A stretch of 14,191 bases of DNA from Candidatus Puniceispirillum sp. (GCA_016778825.1 JADHOU010000015.1:1-14191); one strand, 5' to 3'; counted from the stretch's first letter, positions 1 to 7,949 are shown. Numbers and translations: made by a program. The notes: generated by a model not told the origin, from the letters alone.

Positions 1-396
1 TTCGATCACTTCATTCACAAGGCTGTTTTTCAACACTTCGCCAATTGGCACTTCATCAATGAAAATACCAAAATCATCGCGGCCAAAAAGATTGGCCGGA
101 ACCCATGCAAACACTGGCCGATGCCCCTTTGGGGCGGTTCGTTCAACTTCATCCGACAAGGCTTCGGGGTCATCAAATGCCGTTGTAACCGCAACCGCGA
201 CAAAAAATTTCTGTTTGCCTTCGCGTGCCACATCAACCGTAACTGGCATTGTCACCACAACATCACCCGCACCAGTCGCGCTGATATATTGGCCTAGAAC
301 GCCGTTATATTCATCAATAATCACCGCCAGCGGCACGAAATGCGCTGGCGCGTTTCTATCTTGATGTGATGCGCCGCGCTTTGTTGTCTTTGCCAT
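1..396 (-). CDS. Unrecognised protein, N-terminal 132 residues, cut by window edge
   Basis: An open frame begins with ATG at 396 and runs leftward off the window with no stop, giving 132 complete codons. It reads MAKTTKRGASHQDRN, then a mostly hydrophilic, mixed alpha/beta-looking sequence with phrases such as VPLAVIIDEYNG, DVVVTMPVTVDV and NLFGRDDFGIFIDEVPIGE. There is no signal peptide or membrane segment in the visible part, so a cytoplasmic protein is likely. An AAGG about 8 nt upstream of the ATG could be its ribosome binding site. The gene lies 141 bp after phoB on the same strand and could be read through from the pst-pho operon, but no promoter or terminator is clear in the gap. I do not recognise the family and assign no function. 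Confidence 0.7.
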   Translation of the reverse strand, partial: MAKTTKRGASHQDRNAPAHFVPLAVIIDEYNGVLGQYISATGAGDVVVTMPVTVDVAREGKQKFFVAVAVTTAFDDPEALSDEVERTAPKGHRPVFAWVPANLFGRDDFGIFIDEVPIGEVLKNSLVNEVIE

Positions 397-537
397 GTTT
401 TCAAACCTTGTTATTTGCCAATCCGGCAGATGCTAATCTGGTTGGCCTGTCATCACGCCGTCTAAAACGGTGATACAATATTCTGACGATCTTGCTAATG
501 TTTTTATCGAGGCTTGGCAATCACCCCGCATTTCCAC

Positions 538-1233
538 TCATCCAGATTGAAGAGCGTAGCCACTTCCGCGCACGGTGCGGATCAGATTTGGCAAAGGCGC
601 ATAACCTGCCTGATCAAGCGCCTTGCGAAGCCGGCTTAAATGAACGTCAACCGTGCGTTCTTCGACATAGACACCATGCCCCCAAACTAGATCAAGAAGC
701 TGGGATCGGCTAAACACCTGACCGGGTCGTTCAATCAAGATCGACAAAAGCTGATATTCCTTTGGCCCAAGCGCCACCCGAACGCCGCCACGAAACACTT
801 CCATCCGGCTTGGGAATAGCTGTAAATCTTCGAATTCCAGAACATCATTCATCAATGCAGGACGGGATCGCCGCAAAAGTGCCTTGACCCGCGAAACCAG
901 TTCGCGCGGTGAAAAGGGTTTCGCCATATAATCATCAGCCCCGGTATCCAGCCCAAGCGTGCGGTCGCCTTCTTCACCGCGGGCGCTGAGAATGATGATT
1001 GGCAGTAATTTCGTATCGGCGCGTGACCGCAATATCCGGCAAAGTTCGATCCCTGACATATGCGGCATCATCCAGTCAAGAACCACCAGATCAGGGTGCC
1101 AATCCTCGATCATCGTCATCGCAGCGTCGCCATCATGCGCCTGCGCAACGTCAAAACCAGCCTGCACCAGATTATAGGACAAAAGTTCCAGCTGGTTCGG
1201 CTCATCATCGGCAATCAGGATTTTTACCGGCAT
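538..1233 (-). CDS. phoB: Phosphate regulon response regulator PhoB
   Basis: OmpR/PhoB-class response regulator of about 231 aa, close to the usual 229. Numbered from the GTG at 1236, the receiver domain (about 3-120) has the acidic pair D10-D11, the phospho-acceptor D54 in VLDWMMP, S84 in LSAR and K106 in AKPF. The winged-helix DNA-binding domain (about 130-230) ends in RTVDVHLSRLRKAL and IRTVRGSGYAL, typical of PhoB. Phosphorylated by PhoR, it should bind Pho boxes such as those ahead of pstS and ppk and recruit RNA polymerase. It is the last gene of the pstSCAB-phoU-phoB run, 14-17 nt after phoU. Two adjacent starts exist, GTG at 1236 and ATG at 1233; ATG is chosen as the commoner codon. 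Being inside the operon it induces, it is probably subject to positive feedback. Confidence 0.96.
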   Translation of the reverse strand: MPVKILIADDEPNQLELLSYNLVQAGFDVAQAHDGDAAMTMIEDWHPDLVVLDWMMPHMSGIELCRILRSRADTKLLPIIILSARGEEGDRTLGLDTGADDYMAKPFSPRELVSRVKALLRRSRPALMNDVLEFEDLQLFPSRMEVFRGGVRVALGPKEYQLLSILIERPGQVFSRSQLLDLVWGHGVYVEERTVDVHLSRLRKALDQAGYAPLPNLIRTVRGSGYALQSG

Positions 1234-1250
1234 CACTCGCTATCTCAAAA

Positions 1251-1961
1251 TCAGGTGCCAACGACCTTGCTGGTTTTATCGGCTTTTGGCCGGTCTTCGT
1301 CAGGCATCGCACCTTCAACAAGGAAATGTACCTGTTCGGCGATGCCAGTCGCATAATCGCCAATCCGTTCAATATTTTTGGCGATAAACAAAAGATGCGC
1401 ACCCGTGCCAACCATATTCGGGTTGCGCGACATCGAGGCCAAGACCTCTTTATGGAATGCGGTATGCATATGATCCACCTCGATATCACGGCGCCAAACG
1501 GCAAGCGCCATTTCCGCATCGCGATTTTGATAGGACTTCATTGCATCCCGCACCATTTCCTGTGTTACCTGACCCATACGGCCAATATTCACACCCGGAA
1601 TATTTTCATTGCCAGCTGTCATAATCACCTTGGTTCGGTTAGCTATATTGCGGGCATAATCACCCATGCGCTCAAGAATCGTTGCCACTTTCAACGCCAC
1701 CAAAACATAGCGCAAATCCTTGGCACGCGGCGAGCGGATTGCGATGACTTCAATCGCCTTTTCATTGATTTCGGCCTCAAGCGCATCAAGCGCGGCATCG
1801 CCCTTAATAACCTTATCAAGATTGGCTTCATTTTGCATTGCCAGCCCTTCGATAGCGCCTTCAAACTGTTGGCATGCCAAATCGCCAAGCTGTTGCAATG
1901 CGTCATTCAGGATCATCAAATCCTGATCAAAAGCCGAGCTGATATGTTTTTGTGTATCCAT
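1251..1961 (-). CDS. phoU: Phosphate transport regulator PhoU
   Basis: 236-residue all-helical protein made of two related three-helix bundles, the normal PhoU length. The two signature metal-binding motifs are present: ERMGDYARN (E97 to D101) and ERIGDYATG (E198 to D202). PhoU is cytoplasmic and links the Pst transporter to the PhoR kinase, keeping PhoR from activating PhoB when phosphate is plentiful; its loss usually causes constitutive Pho expression and phosphate overload. The ATG at 1961 has AGGA 6 nt upstream. It follows pstB by 8 nt and precedes phoB closely, so it is clearly in the operon. The last ~20 residues are charged and look disordered (DEDRPKADKTSK). No key residue is missing. 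Confidence 0.96.
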   Translation of the reverse strand: MDTQKHISSAFDQDLMILNDALQQLGDLACQQFEGAIEGLAMQNEANLDKVIKGDAALDALEAEINEKAIEVIAIRSPRAKDLRYVLVALKVATILERMGDYARNIANRTKVIMTAGNENIPGVNIGRMGQVTQEMVRDAMKSYQNRDAEMALAVWRRDIEVDHMHTAFHKEVLASMSRNPNMVGTGAHLLFIAKNIERIGDYATGIAEQVHFLVEGAMPDEDRPKADKTSKVVGT

Positions 1962-1969
1962 GATTTTTC

Positions 1970-2752
1970 CTAACCAATTTTACCAGAGATATAGGCTTCG
2001 GTCTGTTCGTTTTTCGGCAAGGTAAACACGTCTTTGGTATCGCCATATTCAACCAGCGTTCCAAGATGGAAATAGGCGGTTTTCTGCGATACCCTCGCTG
2101 CCTGCTGCATTGAATGCGTGACAATCAGAATGGTAAAGCGTTGTTGCAATTCACTGATCAATTCCTCAATCACCGAGGTGGCAATCGGATCCAGCGCCGA
2201 ACAAGGCTCATCCATCAACAGAACATCCGGCCCAACCGCAATCGCACGCGCAATGCAAAGCCGCTGTTGCTGGCCACCCGAGAGGCCGGTTGCCTGATCG
2301 GCGAGCCGGTCGGCAACCTCACCCCAAAGACCCGCTTTCTTCAGACTGTCTTCAACCATGTCATCAAGCTCGGTTTTGCTTTGCGCCAGCCCATGAATGC
2401 GCGGCCCATAAGCCACATTTTCAAAAATTGTTTTGGGAAAGGGGTTTGGTTTTTGAAACACCATACCAATGCGCGCACGGAGCAAAACCGGATCGGTTTG
2501 CGGGCTGTTCACATCAACATCACCCATCATGATAGACCCTTTGACACGGCAGCTGGGGATAACATCATTCATGCGGTTAAAACAGCGCAGAAAGGTTGAT
2601 TTGCCGCAACCTGACGGGCCAATAAATGCCGTTACCGACCGATCTTCAATATCAATCGACACATTGTTCAAGGCTTGTTTTTCGCCATAAAACACATTGA
2701 CATCTTTGGCCTGAATTTTGATGGCTTTTGCCATATCCACGACTGTATCCAT
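1970..2752 (-). CDS. pstB: Phosphate ABC transporter ATP-binding protein PstB
   Basis: Cytoplasmic ATPase that powers phosphate import through PstC-PstA. All nucleotide-binding motifs are intact: Walker [10 protein letters not shown] near residue 45, the Q-loop in VFQKPNPFP, the signature LSGGQQQRL, Walker B VLLMDE, and the switch histidine in [13 protein letters not shown]. The PstB-specific phrases [21 protein letters not shown] and [10 protein letters not shown] identify the family. The start is uncertain. The ATG at 2752 (260 aa, the usual length, 8 nt after the pstA stop) is chosen; a GTG at 2767 would overlap pstA, and an ATG at 2734 would give a 254-residue protein. None has a strong ribosome binding site, so translation may depend on coupling to pstA. 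Confidence 0.95.
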   Translation of the reverse strand: MDTVVDMAKAIKIQAKDVNVFYGEKQALNNVSIDIEDRSVTAFIGPSGCGKSTFLRCFNRMNDVIPSCRVKGSIMMGDVDVNSPQTDPVLLRARIGMVFQKPNPFPKTIFENVAYGPRIHGLAQSKTELDDMVEDSLKKAGLWGEVADRLADQATGLSGGQQQRLCIARAIAVGPDVLLMDEPCSALDPIATSVIEELISELQQRFTILIVTHSMQQAARVSQKTAYFHLGTLVEYGDTKDVFTLPKNEQTEAYISGKIG

Positions 2753-2760
2753 CGAATTTG

Positions 2761-4080
2761 TTACCACTTCTTCTCAAATTTCCGGCGCAATAGAACCGCC
2801 GAAATATTCATTGTAATCAAAAAGGTCAAAAGCACCATAATTGCTAGTGACGACCGTTCATAAAAAGCGCGTTCGGCACTATCTGACCAGATGTAAATCT
2901 GTACTGGCAATGCCGTTGCCGGATCGGTTAGGGTGGCTGGCACATCAACGATAAAAGCAACCATGCCAATCATGATCAGCGGCGCGGTTTCACCAAGCGC
3001 CTGCGCGATGCCAATGATGGTTCCGGTCAAAATTCCCGGTGCGGCAAGCGGCAAAATATGATCAATTGCGGCCTGCATGCGTGATGCCCCAAGCCCAAGC
3101 GCAGCATCACGGATCGAGGTTGGCACCGCACGAATTGACGCGCGTGTGGCAATGATAATGGTTGGCAAAGTCATCAGCGCCAGCACCATACCGCCAACCA
3201 GCGGGGCTGATCGCGGCATGCCAAAAAACCCAAGAAATACCGCAAGCCCCAAAAGGCCAAAAACGATTGACGGTACCGCTGCCAGATTATTGATATTCAC
3301 TTCGATAAAATCGGTCACGCGGCCGGGCGGGGCAAAATATTCCAAATAGACAGCCGTCATAACAGCCAGTGGCAAAGCCAGCAACACCGTCACGAATAAT
3401 GCCATTGCTGATCCAACCGTCGCACCAAGGACACCAGCGCTTTCTGGCTCCCGCGAATCTGCCGCGGTGAAAAATGTATCATTAAACACAAGCCGGATAC
3501 GATCATCCGCAACAAGACTATCAATCCAGCCAATTTGCTGATCGGATAACCGGCGCTGGGATTCGTCAAGGTTGCGGTCAAGCCGGCCCTTCATCAGCAT
3601 ATCGACATCATCCGATGTTTTGATCCACAGCTTTATCTCGCCTACGGGGATAGACCCCTTTGCCTCGATTTGGCGACGAAGGTCATAGCCTGCATTTTTC
3701 GACAGAATCTCGCCAAGCGCACGCTGGTCAAGCATCGCTGTCACATCTGAAAATTCGGCGCGGAACGCTTTTTTGATCAGGCCGTTCCAGTTAAAGTTGC
3801 GCGCCTTCACCGGATCAATTGTACCATCGTCATTTTGCAGTTTTTCGGCTGGAATGGTCAGCGCAATCTGCAATTCGGTCTGCTGGATTGCGGTGTAACC
3901 ATTGCTGATGATCGTTGTCAGCAGGATCGCGAGAAAGCTGATCGCCGTCACAATCGCCATAATGCCATAGGTTTTCAGCCGCCGTGATGCGGCATGACGT
4001 TTTTTCAAGCCTTGCGCAATTTTTTCAAATCGCGCTTGGGTTTTGGCATCAGGCTGGATCATTTCGATAGGGTTATTCAT
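2761..4080 (-). CDS. pstA: Phosphate ABC transporter permease PstA, long form
   Basis: Inner-membrane permease of 439 aa; the E. coli protein is roughly 300. An N-terminal helix (about 37-59) is followed by a hydrophilic segment (about 60-217), probably periplasmic, and then the conserved permease core (about 218-437). The core carries an EAA-type coupling loop near 322-348 ([27 protein letters not shown] is the region) and the PstA phrase [13 protein letters not shown]. The extra N-terminal part matches what is known of alphaproteobacterial PstA, where Pfam calls it a domain of unknown function. The ATG at 4080 lies inside the last codons of pstC, an 8-nt overlap, so translation is probably coupled. 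PstA pairs with PstC to form the phosphate channel. Confidence 0.94.
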   Translation of the reverse strand: MNNPIEMIQPDAKTQARFEKIAQGLKKRHAASRRLKTYGIMAIVTAISFLAILLTTIISNGYTAIQQTELQIALTIPAEKLQNDDGTIDPVKARNFNWNGLIKKAFRAEFSDVTAMLDQRALGEILSKNAGYDLRRQIEAKGSIPVGEIKLWIKTSDDVDMLMKGRLDRNLDESQRRLSDQQIGWIDSLVADDRIRLVFNDTFFTAADSREPESAGVLGATVGSAMALFVTVLLALPLAVMTAVYLEYFAPPGRVTDFIEVNINNLAAVPSIVFGLLGLAVFLGFFGMPRSAPLVGGMVLALMTLPTIIIATRASIRAVPTSIRDAALGLGASRMQAAIDHILPLAAPGILTGTIIGIAQALGETAPLIMIGMVAFIVDVPATLTDPATALPVQIYIWSDSAERAFYERSSLAIMVLLTFLITMNISAVLLRRKFEKKW

Positions 4081-5488
4081 AACGTTGTCCTAACCTGCGT
4101 GACGCGGTCAGCGCGGCAACATTCAGCAGCAAAGTAATCACAAACAAGGTCATGCCAAGCGCAAAGGCCGACAATGTTTTCACCGAGTCAAATTCGTTAT
4201 CGCCAGTCAAAAGCATGACAATCTGAACGGTCACAGTGGTCACGGATTCTAGCGGGTTTATCGTCATATTTGCCGCAACACCTGCCGCCATGACCACAAT
4301 CATGGTTTCGCCGATCGCGCGGCTGATGGCCAATAAAAAGGCACCGACAAGTCCGGGGAACGCGGCCGGCAAAACAACCCTTATGATGGTTTCGCCCCGC
4401 GTGCTTCCTAACCCGTAAGCACCATCGCGCAATGATTGCGGCACCGCCGTAATCACATCATCCGATAATGAGGAAATAAACGGAATGATCATGATTCCCA
4501 TCACGCCGCCAGCGGCAAGCGCACTTTGCGATGACACATCAAGCCCGACAAACAATCCAAGATCGCGGAAAAAAGGAGCCGCCGTTAGCGCCGCAAAAAA
4601 CCCGTAAACAACGGTTGGCACACCGGCCAGAACCTCAAGCGTTGGCTTGACAATATTACGCACCCGCCGCGAGGCAAATTCAGATGTATAGATGGCTGAA
4701 AACAATCCGATCGGCACCGCCACCGCCATCGCAATTACCGCCACCAGCAAGGTGCCAGCCATCACCGGAACCATCCCAAATGACCCTGTTGATCCAGCCA
4801 CAAATTCGTCCGCAGCCGCAGCATCACCCGGCCGAAGCGCGGTCATTGGCGACCAATGCGTGCCAAAGAAAAAATCAAACAGCGAAACTTCGCGGAAAAA
4901 CCGAACGGCCTCGAACAGCAGTGACGCCACGATGCCAATCGTTGTTAGAATTGCCACAACAGCCGATAAAAAGAATAAGCGGCGTAAAAATGCCTCGCAC
5001 AGCACGCGGGCGCGCAATTCGGGCGACACCCGCCGGAAGGCATAGAAAAAGCCGATACACATCACTGCCGCCAAAGTCAGGCTGCGGGCGCGGTCAGCCG
5101 AGGCCTGCGCGGCACGGAGCAAATCGGCCTGCGCGGCCATCACCGCGTCAGGTGCTTTGATATAGCCTGCAGCAATATTGACAAGCTGTGCCATTTTCAA
5201 ATTCAGGAATGAGTCTGGCAGATTCGGATAGGCGGCAAGCATCCGCGCCTTGGCCGCGCTTGTCAGCATCGGATCTGCGGCAAACATCCAGATCAACGCC
5301 AGTAAAATTGCCGGCACCAGAACCCATAAAGATACATAGAATCCGTAATATTGATTTAGCGAGTGCGATTTGGTCTGGCTGGCAATGGCTTGTTTACGAA
5401 CGCGTCCAGTCCCCAGATAAAATGACAGAAATGCGGCCGCAATTGTCGCCGCAAAAACCACAAGGTTCGGTGAAAGAAAATCACTCAT
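4073..5488 (-). CDS. pstC: Phosphate ABC transporter permease PstC, long form
   Basis: Inner-membrane permease of 471 aa, well above the ~320 of E. coli PstC. Hydrophobic segments near 8-26, 48-70, 137-152 and 171-193 precede the conserved core. The core begins about 236 (FGMVPVMAGTLLVAVIAM) and includes EVLAGVPTVVYGFFA and an EAA-type loop around 352-378 (LRDGAYGLGSTRGETI), then SRAIGETMIVVMAAG, a PstC hallmark. It forms the channel with PstA and receives phosphate from PstS. ATG at 5488 has AGGG a few nt upstream. A 200-bp gap containing a hairpin terminator separates it from pstS, so it probably depends on read-through of that structure. The N-terminal extension is of the kind seen in alphaproteobacteria and its role is unknown. 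Confidence 0.94.
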   Translation of the reverse strand: MSDFLSPNLVVFAATIAAAFLSFYLGTGRVRKQAIASQTKSHSLNQYYGFYVSLWVLVPAILLALIWMFAADPMLTSAAKARMLAAYPNLPDSFLNLKMAQLVNIAAGYIKAPDAVMAAQADLLRAAQASADRARSLTLAAVMCIGFFYAFRRVSPELRARVLCEAFLRRLFFLSAVVAILTTIGIVASLLFEAVRFFREVSLFDFFFGTHWSPMTALRPGDAAAADEFVAGSTGSFGMVPVMAGTLLVAVIAMAVAVPIGLFSAIYTSEFASRRVRNIVKPTLEVLAGVPTVVYGFFAALTAAPFFRDLGLFVGLDVSSQSALAAGGVMGIMIIPFISSLSDDVITAVPQSLRDGAYGLGSTRGETIIRVVLPAAFPGLVGAFLLAISRAIGETMIVVMAAGVAANMTINPLESVTTVTVQIVMLLTGDNEFDSVKTLSAFALGMTLFVITLLLNVAALTASRRLGQRYE

Positions 5489-5621
5489 ACTGCCCTACAT
5501 AACCTAAAATCAAATATGCCCATTCCGGCGCCTACCCTATTTTACAATACCCGCATTGCCATCTAGACCCTGGGTCATTCACGGCAGGCAAGCTTCTATC
5601 TTTGCCTATCATGCCGATGGC

Positions 5622-5666
5622 AAAAACAAAAGACATGCCACAAACGATGTTTCAGTTTGTGGCATG
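5622..5666 (-). terminator. Rho-independent terminator/attenuator between pstS and pstC
   Basis: A perfect 12-bp inverted repeat, CATGCCACAAAC at 5634-5645 and GTTTGTGGCATG at 5655-5666, encloses a 9-nt loop. Read leftward, as pstS is transcribed, the stem is followed at once by the T-rich run TCTTTTGTTTTTG (5633-5621). It begins about 22 nt after the pstS stop. Since pstC, pstA, pstB, phoU and phoB lie beyond it without a clear new promoter, it most likely terminates only part of the transcripts. That would give more binding protein than permease, and could protect the 3' end of a short pstS mRNA. The + strand side is also T-rich, but no gene converges there. Confidence 0.85.
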
Positions 5667-5688
5667 CTGATTTTATTTTGGGCTTTGC

Positions 5689-6711
5689 CTAGAGCGCGTC
5701 ACGCGCCGCAACTTGTTTGGCAAAATCATCTTCTGATAGAGGGACCAGACCTGCCGGGAAAAGATATCCATCCAAGCCCATTGCCTTTTCCGAAACAAAT
5801 TCATTGATGAATTCTTTCATGCCTGGGATCACGCCCATGTGCGCCTTCTTGACATAGAAAAACAACGGACGCGCGCCAGGGTATTTGTAAGATGCAATAT
5901 TTTCAAAGTCCAAAACCACACCATCCAGAGGGGCGGCCTGCACCTTGTCGCGATTCTGATCGAAGAATGAATAGCCAAAGACACCAAACATATTCTGGTC
6001 AGCGACAAGCTTTTCAATGATCAGTGAATCATTTTCACCAACTTCGATGGCAGCGCCATCCTCGCGCAGCTTTTTATATCCGCTTCCGTCAAGCCCAAGC
6101 TTTTTCCAGCCATTTTTCATGAATAATTCGCCCATCGCATCACGGGTGCCTGAGGTTGGTGGAGGAACCATCACTGAAACCGGGATATTCGGCAAACCAA
6201 CAGGTGCGGCACCAGTGCGTTTTGCGGTGTATGCGTCGACCTCAGCCCATGTTTTAAGATTGTTTGCGGATGTATTACTTAGGTTATTTTCTTGATACGG
6301 CAACTCAGCCGCCAATGCTGCGGCGATGTGTGCAATAGAAATATTGAACGCCTGGCCCTGCAGACTGTTCGAAAAAGCAATTCCATCATTGCCGACGATA
6401 AATTCCTGAAACTCGACACCAGCATCGGCGCACATCTTAGCCTCTTTGCTTTTTATCGCGCGAGATGCATTGGTTACGTCTGGGTGTTCAACGCCAACAC
6501 CTTTACAGAATAACTTCATGCCACCACCGGTACCGGTCGACTCGATGACAGGTGTTTTAAATCCGCTAGCCTGACCAAATTTTTCAGCAACAATCGTTGC
6601 AAACGGATACACTGTTGACGATCCTACTATTGAAATCTGGTCTCTTGCTTGCGCCGCAGTTGATACGGCAACACTGGCAATCAAGCCTGCAATCAAAGGG
6701 GTAAAACGCAT
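5689..6711 (-). CDS. pstS: Periplasmic phosphate-binding protein PstS
   Basis: 340-residue substrate-binding protein of the Pst phosphate importer. Residues 1-22 are a Sec signal peptide (MRFTPLIAGLIASVAVSTAAQA) with likely cleavage after AQA. Phosphate-contact motifs are present: GSSTVYPFA (30-38), ESTGTGGGMKLFC (57-69), NASRAIKSKE (81-90) and PPPTSGTRDAMGE (183-195). C69 and C94 could form a disulfide in the periplasm. The ATG at 6711 has a strong GGAGA 5 nt upstream. The gene is first in the pst cluster, preceded by a Pho box promoter and a leader hairpin and followed by a hairpin terminator, all consistent with strong, phosphate-starvation-induced expression. The length is near that of alphaproteobacterial PstS proteins. 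No defect is visible. Confidence 0.96.
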   Translation of the reverse strand: MRFTPLIAGLIASVAVSTAAQARDQISIVGSSTVYPFATIVAEKFGQASGFKTPVIESTGTGGGMKLFCKGVGVEHPDVTNASRAIKSKEAKMCADAGVEFQEFIVGNDGIAFSNSLQGQAFNISIAHIAAALAAELPYQENNLSNTSANNLKTWAEVDAYTAKRTGAAPVGLPNIPVSVMVPPPTSGTRDAMGELFMKNGWKKLGLDGSGYKKLREDGAAIEVGENDSLIIEKLVADQNMFGVFGYSFFDQNRDKVQAAPLDGVVLDFENIASYKYPGARPLFFYVKKAHMGVIPGMKEFINEFVSEKAMGLDGYLFPAGLVPLSEDDFAKQVAARDAL

Positions 6712-6736
6712 CTTTTTCTCCTAAATTCACAATCTG

Positions 6737-6758
6737 TCAAACGATCCATATCGTTTGA
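6737..6758 (-). promoter_or_regulatory. Hairpin in the pstS mRNA leader
   Basis: A perfect 9-bp inverted repeat, TCAAACGAT (6737-6745) and ATCGTTTGA (6750-6758), with a 4-nt loop. It lies 25 nt upstream of the pstS ATG and just after the predicted -10 (6768-6773), so it should fold near the 5' end of the pstS mRNA. It could slow mRNA decay, or the 22-bp dyad could be a protein operator. Structure seen; role inferred. Confidence 0.55.
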
Positions 6759-6767
6759 TCGCCAATG

Positions 6768-6801
6768 GGTATAGCGACTGAATGCGACAGTTAGATTACA
6801 A
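6768..6801 (-). promoter_or_regulatory. Pho box and -10 of the pstS promoter
   Basis: Read on the minus strand, the two 7-nt repeats TTGTAAT and CTGTCGC (6801-6784) are separated by the A/T-rich 4-nt spacer CTAA. They match the PhoB half-site CTGTCAT/CTGTCAC at about 5/7 and 6/7. Exactly 10 nt later comes TATACC (6773-6768), a fair -10. In PhoB-activated promoters the Pho box replaces the -35 and ends about 10 nt before the -10, which is the geometry seen. The predicted transcription start is near 6761, giving a leader of about 50 nt. Confidence 0.7.
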
Positions 6802-6887
6802 TTATGTTGCGGTTTTATTACATAGGCCGTTTTTTTTAAAAAAACATTGCCGATTAAGAGTATGATCGAGGTGTTATTCTGGAGTCA

Positions 6888-7949
6888 TCACTGAGGCGTC
6901 ACAGCAGGCGCCAGCGGGAAATCAACCGAAAATTTTGTTGTTTCACCAAGTGTGCTGGTAATTGACAAGCTGCCGCGATGCCGATTGACGATATGTTTCA
7001 CGATGGCAAGCCCAAGACCCGTACCGCCAATCTGGCGTGATCGGGCTTTATCAACACGGTAAAAACGTTCGGTCAAGCGTGGCAAATGGCGTTCTTCGAT
7101 TCCCTCACCAAAATTAGTGACGTCAATACGCACATGGCGCGGTGCCACCATCGTGATGGCAAGCGTAATATCACTGCCGTTAAACCCGTATTTGATCGCA
7201 TTTTCCAGAAGATTAACAAACACCTCGGTAATCTCATCATGCTTGCCAAAAATCACTGGCGGGGCGGAGCGCGATTGCGCATCATTGGGCTGGATGATTT
7301 TGATGTTCATGTTCTTTTTCATCGCGCGACCACTCATGCTATCGCCGACCGAATGCAGCAATTCAGCGATATTCACCCGATTGTCGGGAATGATATGTTC
7401 ATCCACCTCGACTCGCGATAATGACAATAGATCATCAATCAGCCGCGACATGCGTTTGGCTTCTTCATCCATGATCGTCAAGAACCGCGTCCGCATCGCC
7501 GGATCGGGCACTTCATCCGACAGCATGGTTTCAACAAAGCCAGCAAGGCTGGTGAGCGGCGAGCGTAATTCATGGCTGACATTGGCAACGAAATCACGCC
7601 GCACCTTTTCCAGATTGCGTTGCAGGGTCATATCCAGAAACAATAGCGCAACCGATTGATCGCCAATCCGCTGCAGACGCATTCGAAATTCGCGCTTTAT
7701 GATATTTGTTGGCTCATAGCGCATTTCGCACCGCGTGGCACCATCCGCTGCCTTGGCAAACAAGTCACCAATATTGGGGTGATTGATCACATCAAAGATC
7801 ATCTGTCCGGTCAAGTTTTCGCTGAACCAACGCACCGCCGCCGGATTTGCCGATAGGATAACCCCATTAAGATCGGTCAGGATCAACCCATCATCAAGCA
7901 TGTCGCCAATCTGGCTGATAGACGATTGCGTATGGCTATCTTGTGACAT
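6888..7949 (-). CDS. phoR: Phosphate regulon sensor kinase PhoR, apparently soluble
   Basis: Histidine kinase of 353 aa from the ATG at 7949; an ATG at 7955 is possible but sits too close to its GAG ribosome-binding element. Numbering below is from 7955. Residues about 13-110 look like a PAS domain (DDGLILTDLNGVILSANPAA). The dimerisation/phospho-acceptor domain has H128 in DFVANVSHELRSPLTSL. The ATPase domain has N252 in NLLENAIKYG, then the PhoR-typical LPRLTERFYRVDKARSR and GGTGLGLAIVKHI. The usual DxGxG reads NFGEG. Unlike E. coli PhoR, no N-terminal membrane helix is visible, so the protein is probably cytoplasmic or peripheral. It phosphorylates PhoB when the Pst-PhoU complex signals low phosphate. 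It follows ppx by about 49 nt, likely on the ppk transcript, and lies just ahead of the pstS promoter. Confidence 0.93.
   Translation of the reverse strand: MSQDSHTQSSISQIGDMLDDGLILTDLNGVILSANPAAVRWFSENLTGQMIFDVINHPNIGDLFAKAADGATRCEMRYEPTNIIKREFRMRLQRIGDQSVALLFLDMTLQRNLEKVRRDFVANVSHELRSPLTSLAGFVETMLSDEVPDPAMRTRFLTIMDEEAKRMSRLIDDLLSLSRVEVDEHIIPDNRVNIAELLHSVGDSMSGRAMKKNMNIKIIQPNDAQSRSAPPVIFGKHDEITEVFVNLLENAIKYGFNGSDITLAITMVAPRHVRIDVTNFGEGIEERHLPRLTERFYRVDKARSRQIGGTGLGLAIVKHIVNRHRGSLSITSTLGETTKFSVDFPLAPAVTPQ

Noticed and set aside
447..464. CTGTCAT-CACG-CCGTCTA on the + strand, resembling a Pho box after phoB
   Set aside because: The first half-site is perfect but the second matches about 4/7, the spacer is not A/T-rich, and it points rightward into phoB antisense with no gene to drive.
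463..476. Imperfect hairpin near ATCACCG/CGGCGTGAT after phoB as a terminator
   Set aside because: The stem is broken by a bulge and has no T-run on either side.
999..1973. Long + strand open frame opposite phoB and phoU
   Set aside because: Both opposite-strand genes have complete, unmistakable family motifs; the antisense translation shows no domain pattern and results from codon composition.
2114..2599. + strand open frame opposite pstB
   Set aside because: It lies wholly within pstB, whose ATPase motifs are intact, and its translation has no recognisable features.
7117..7659. 180-codon + strand open frame opposite phoR
   Set aside because: Fully antisense to the kinase core of phoR, with low-complexity serine/arginine-rich sequence and no ribosome binding site support.
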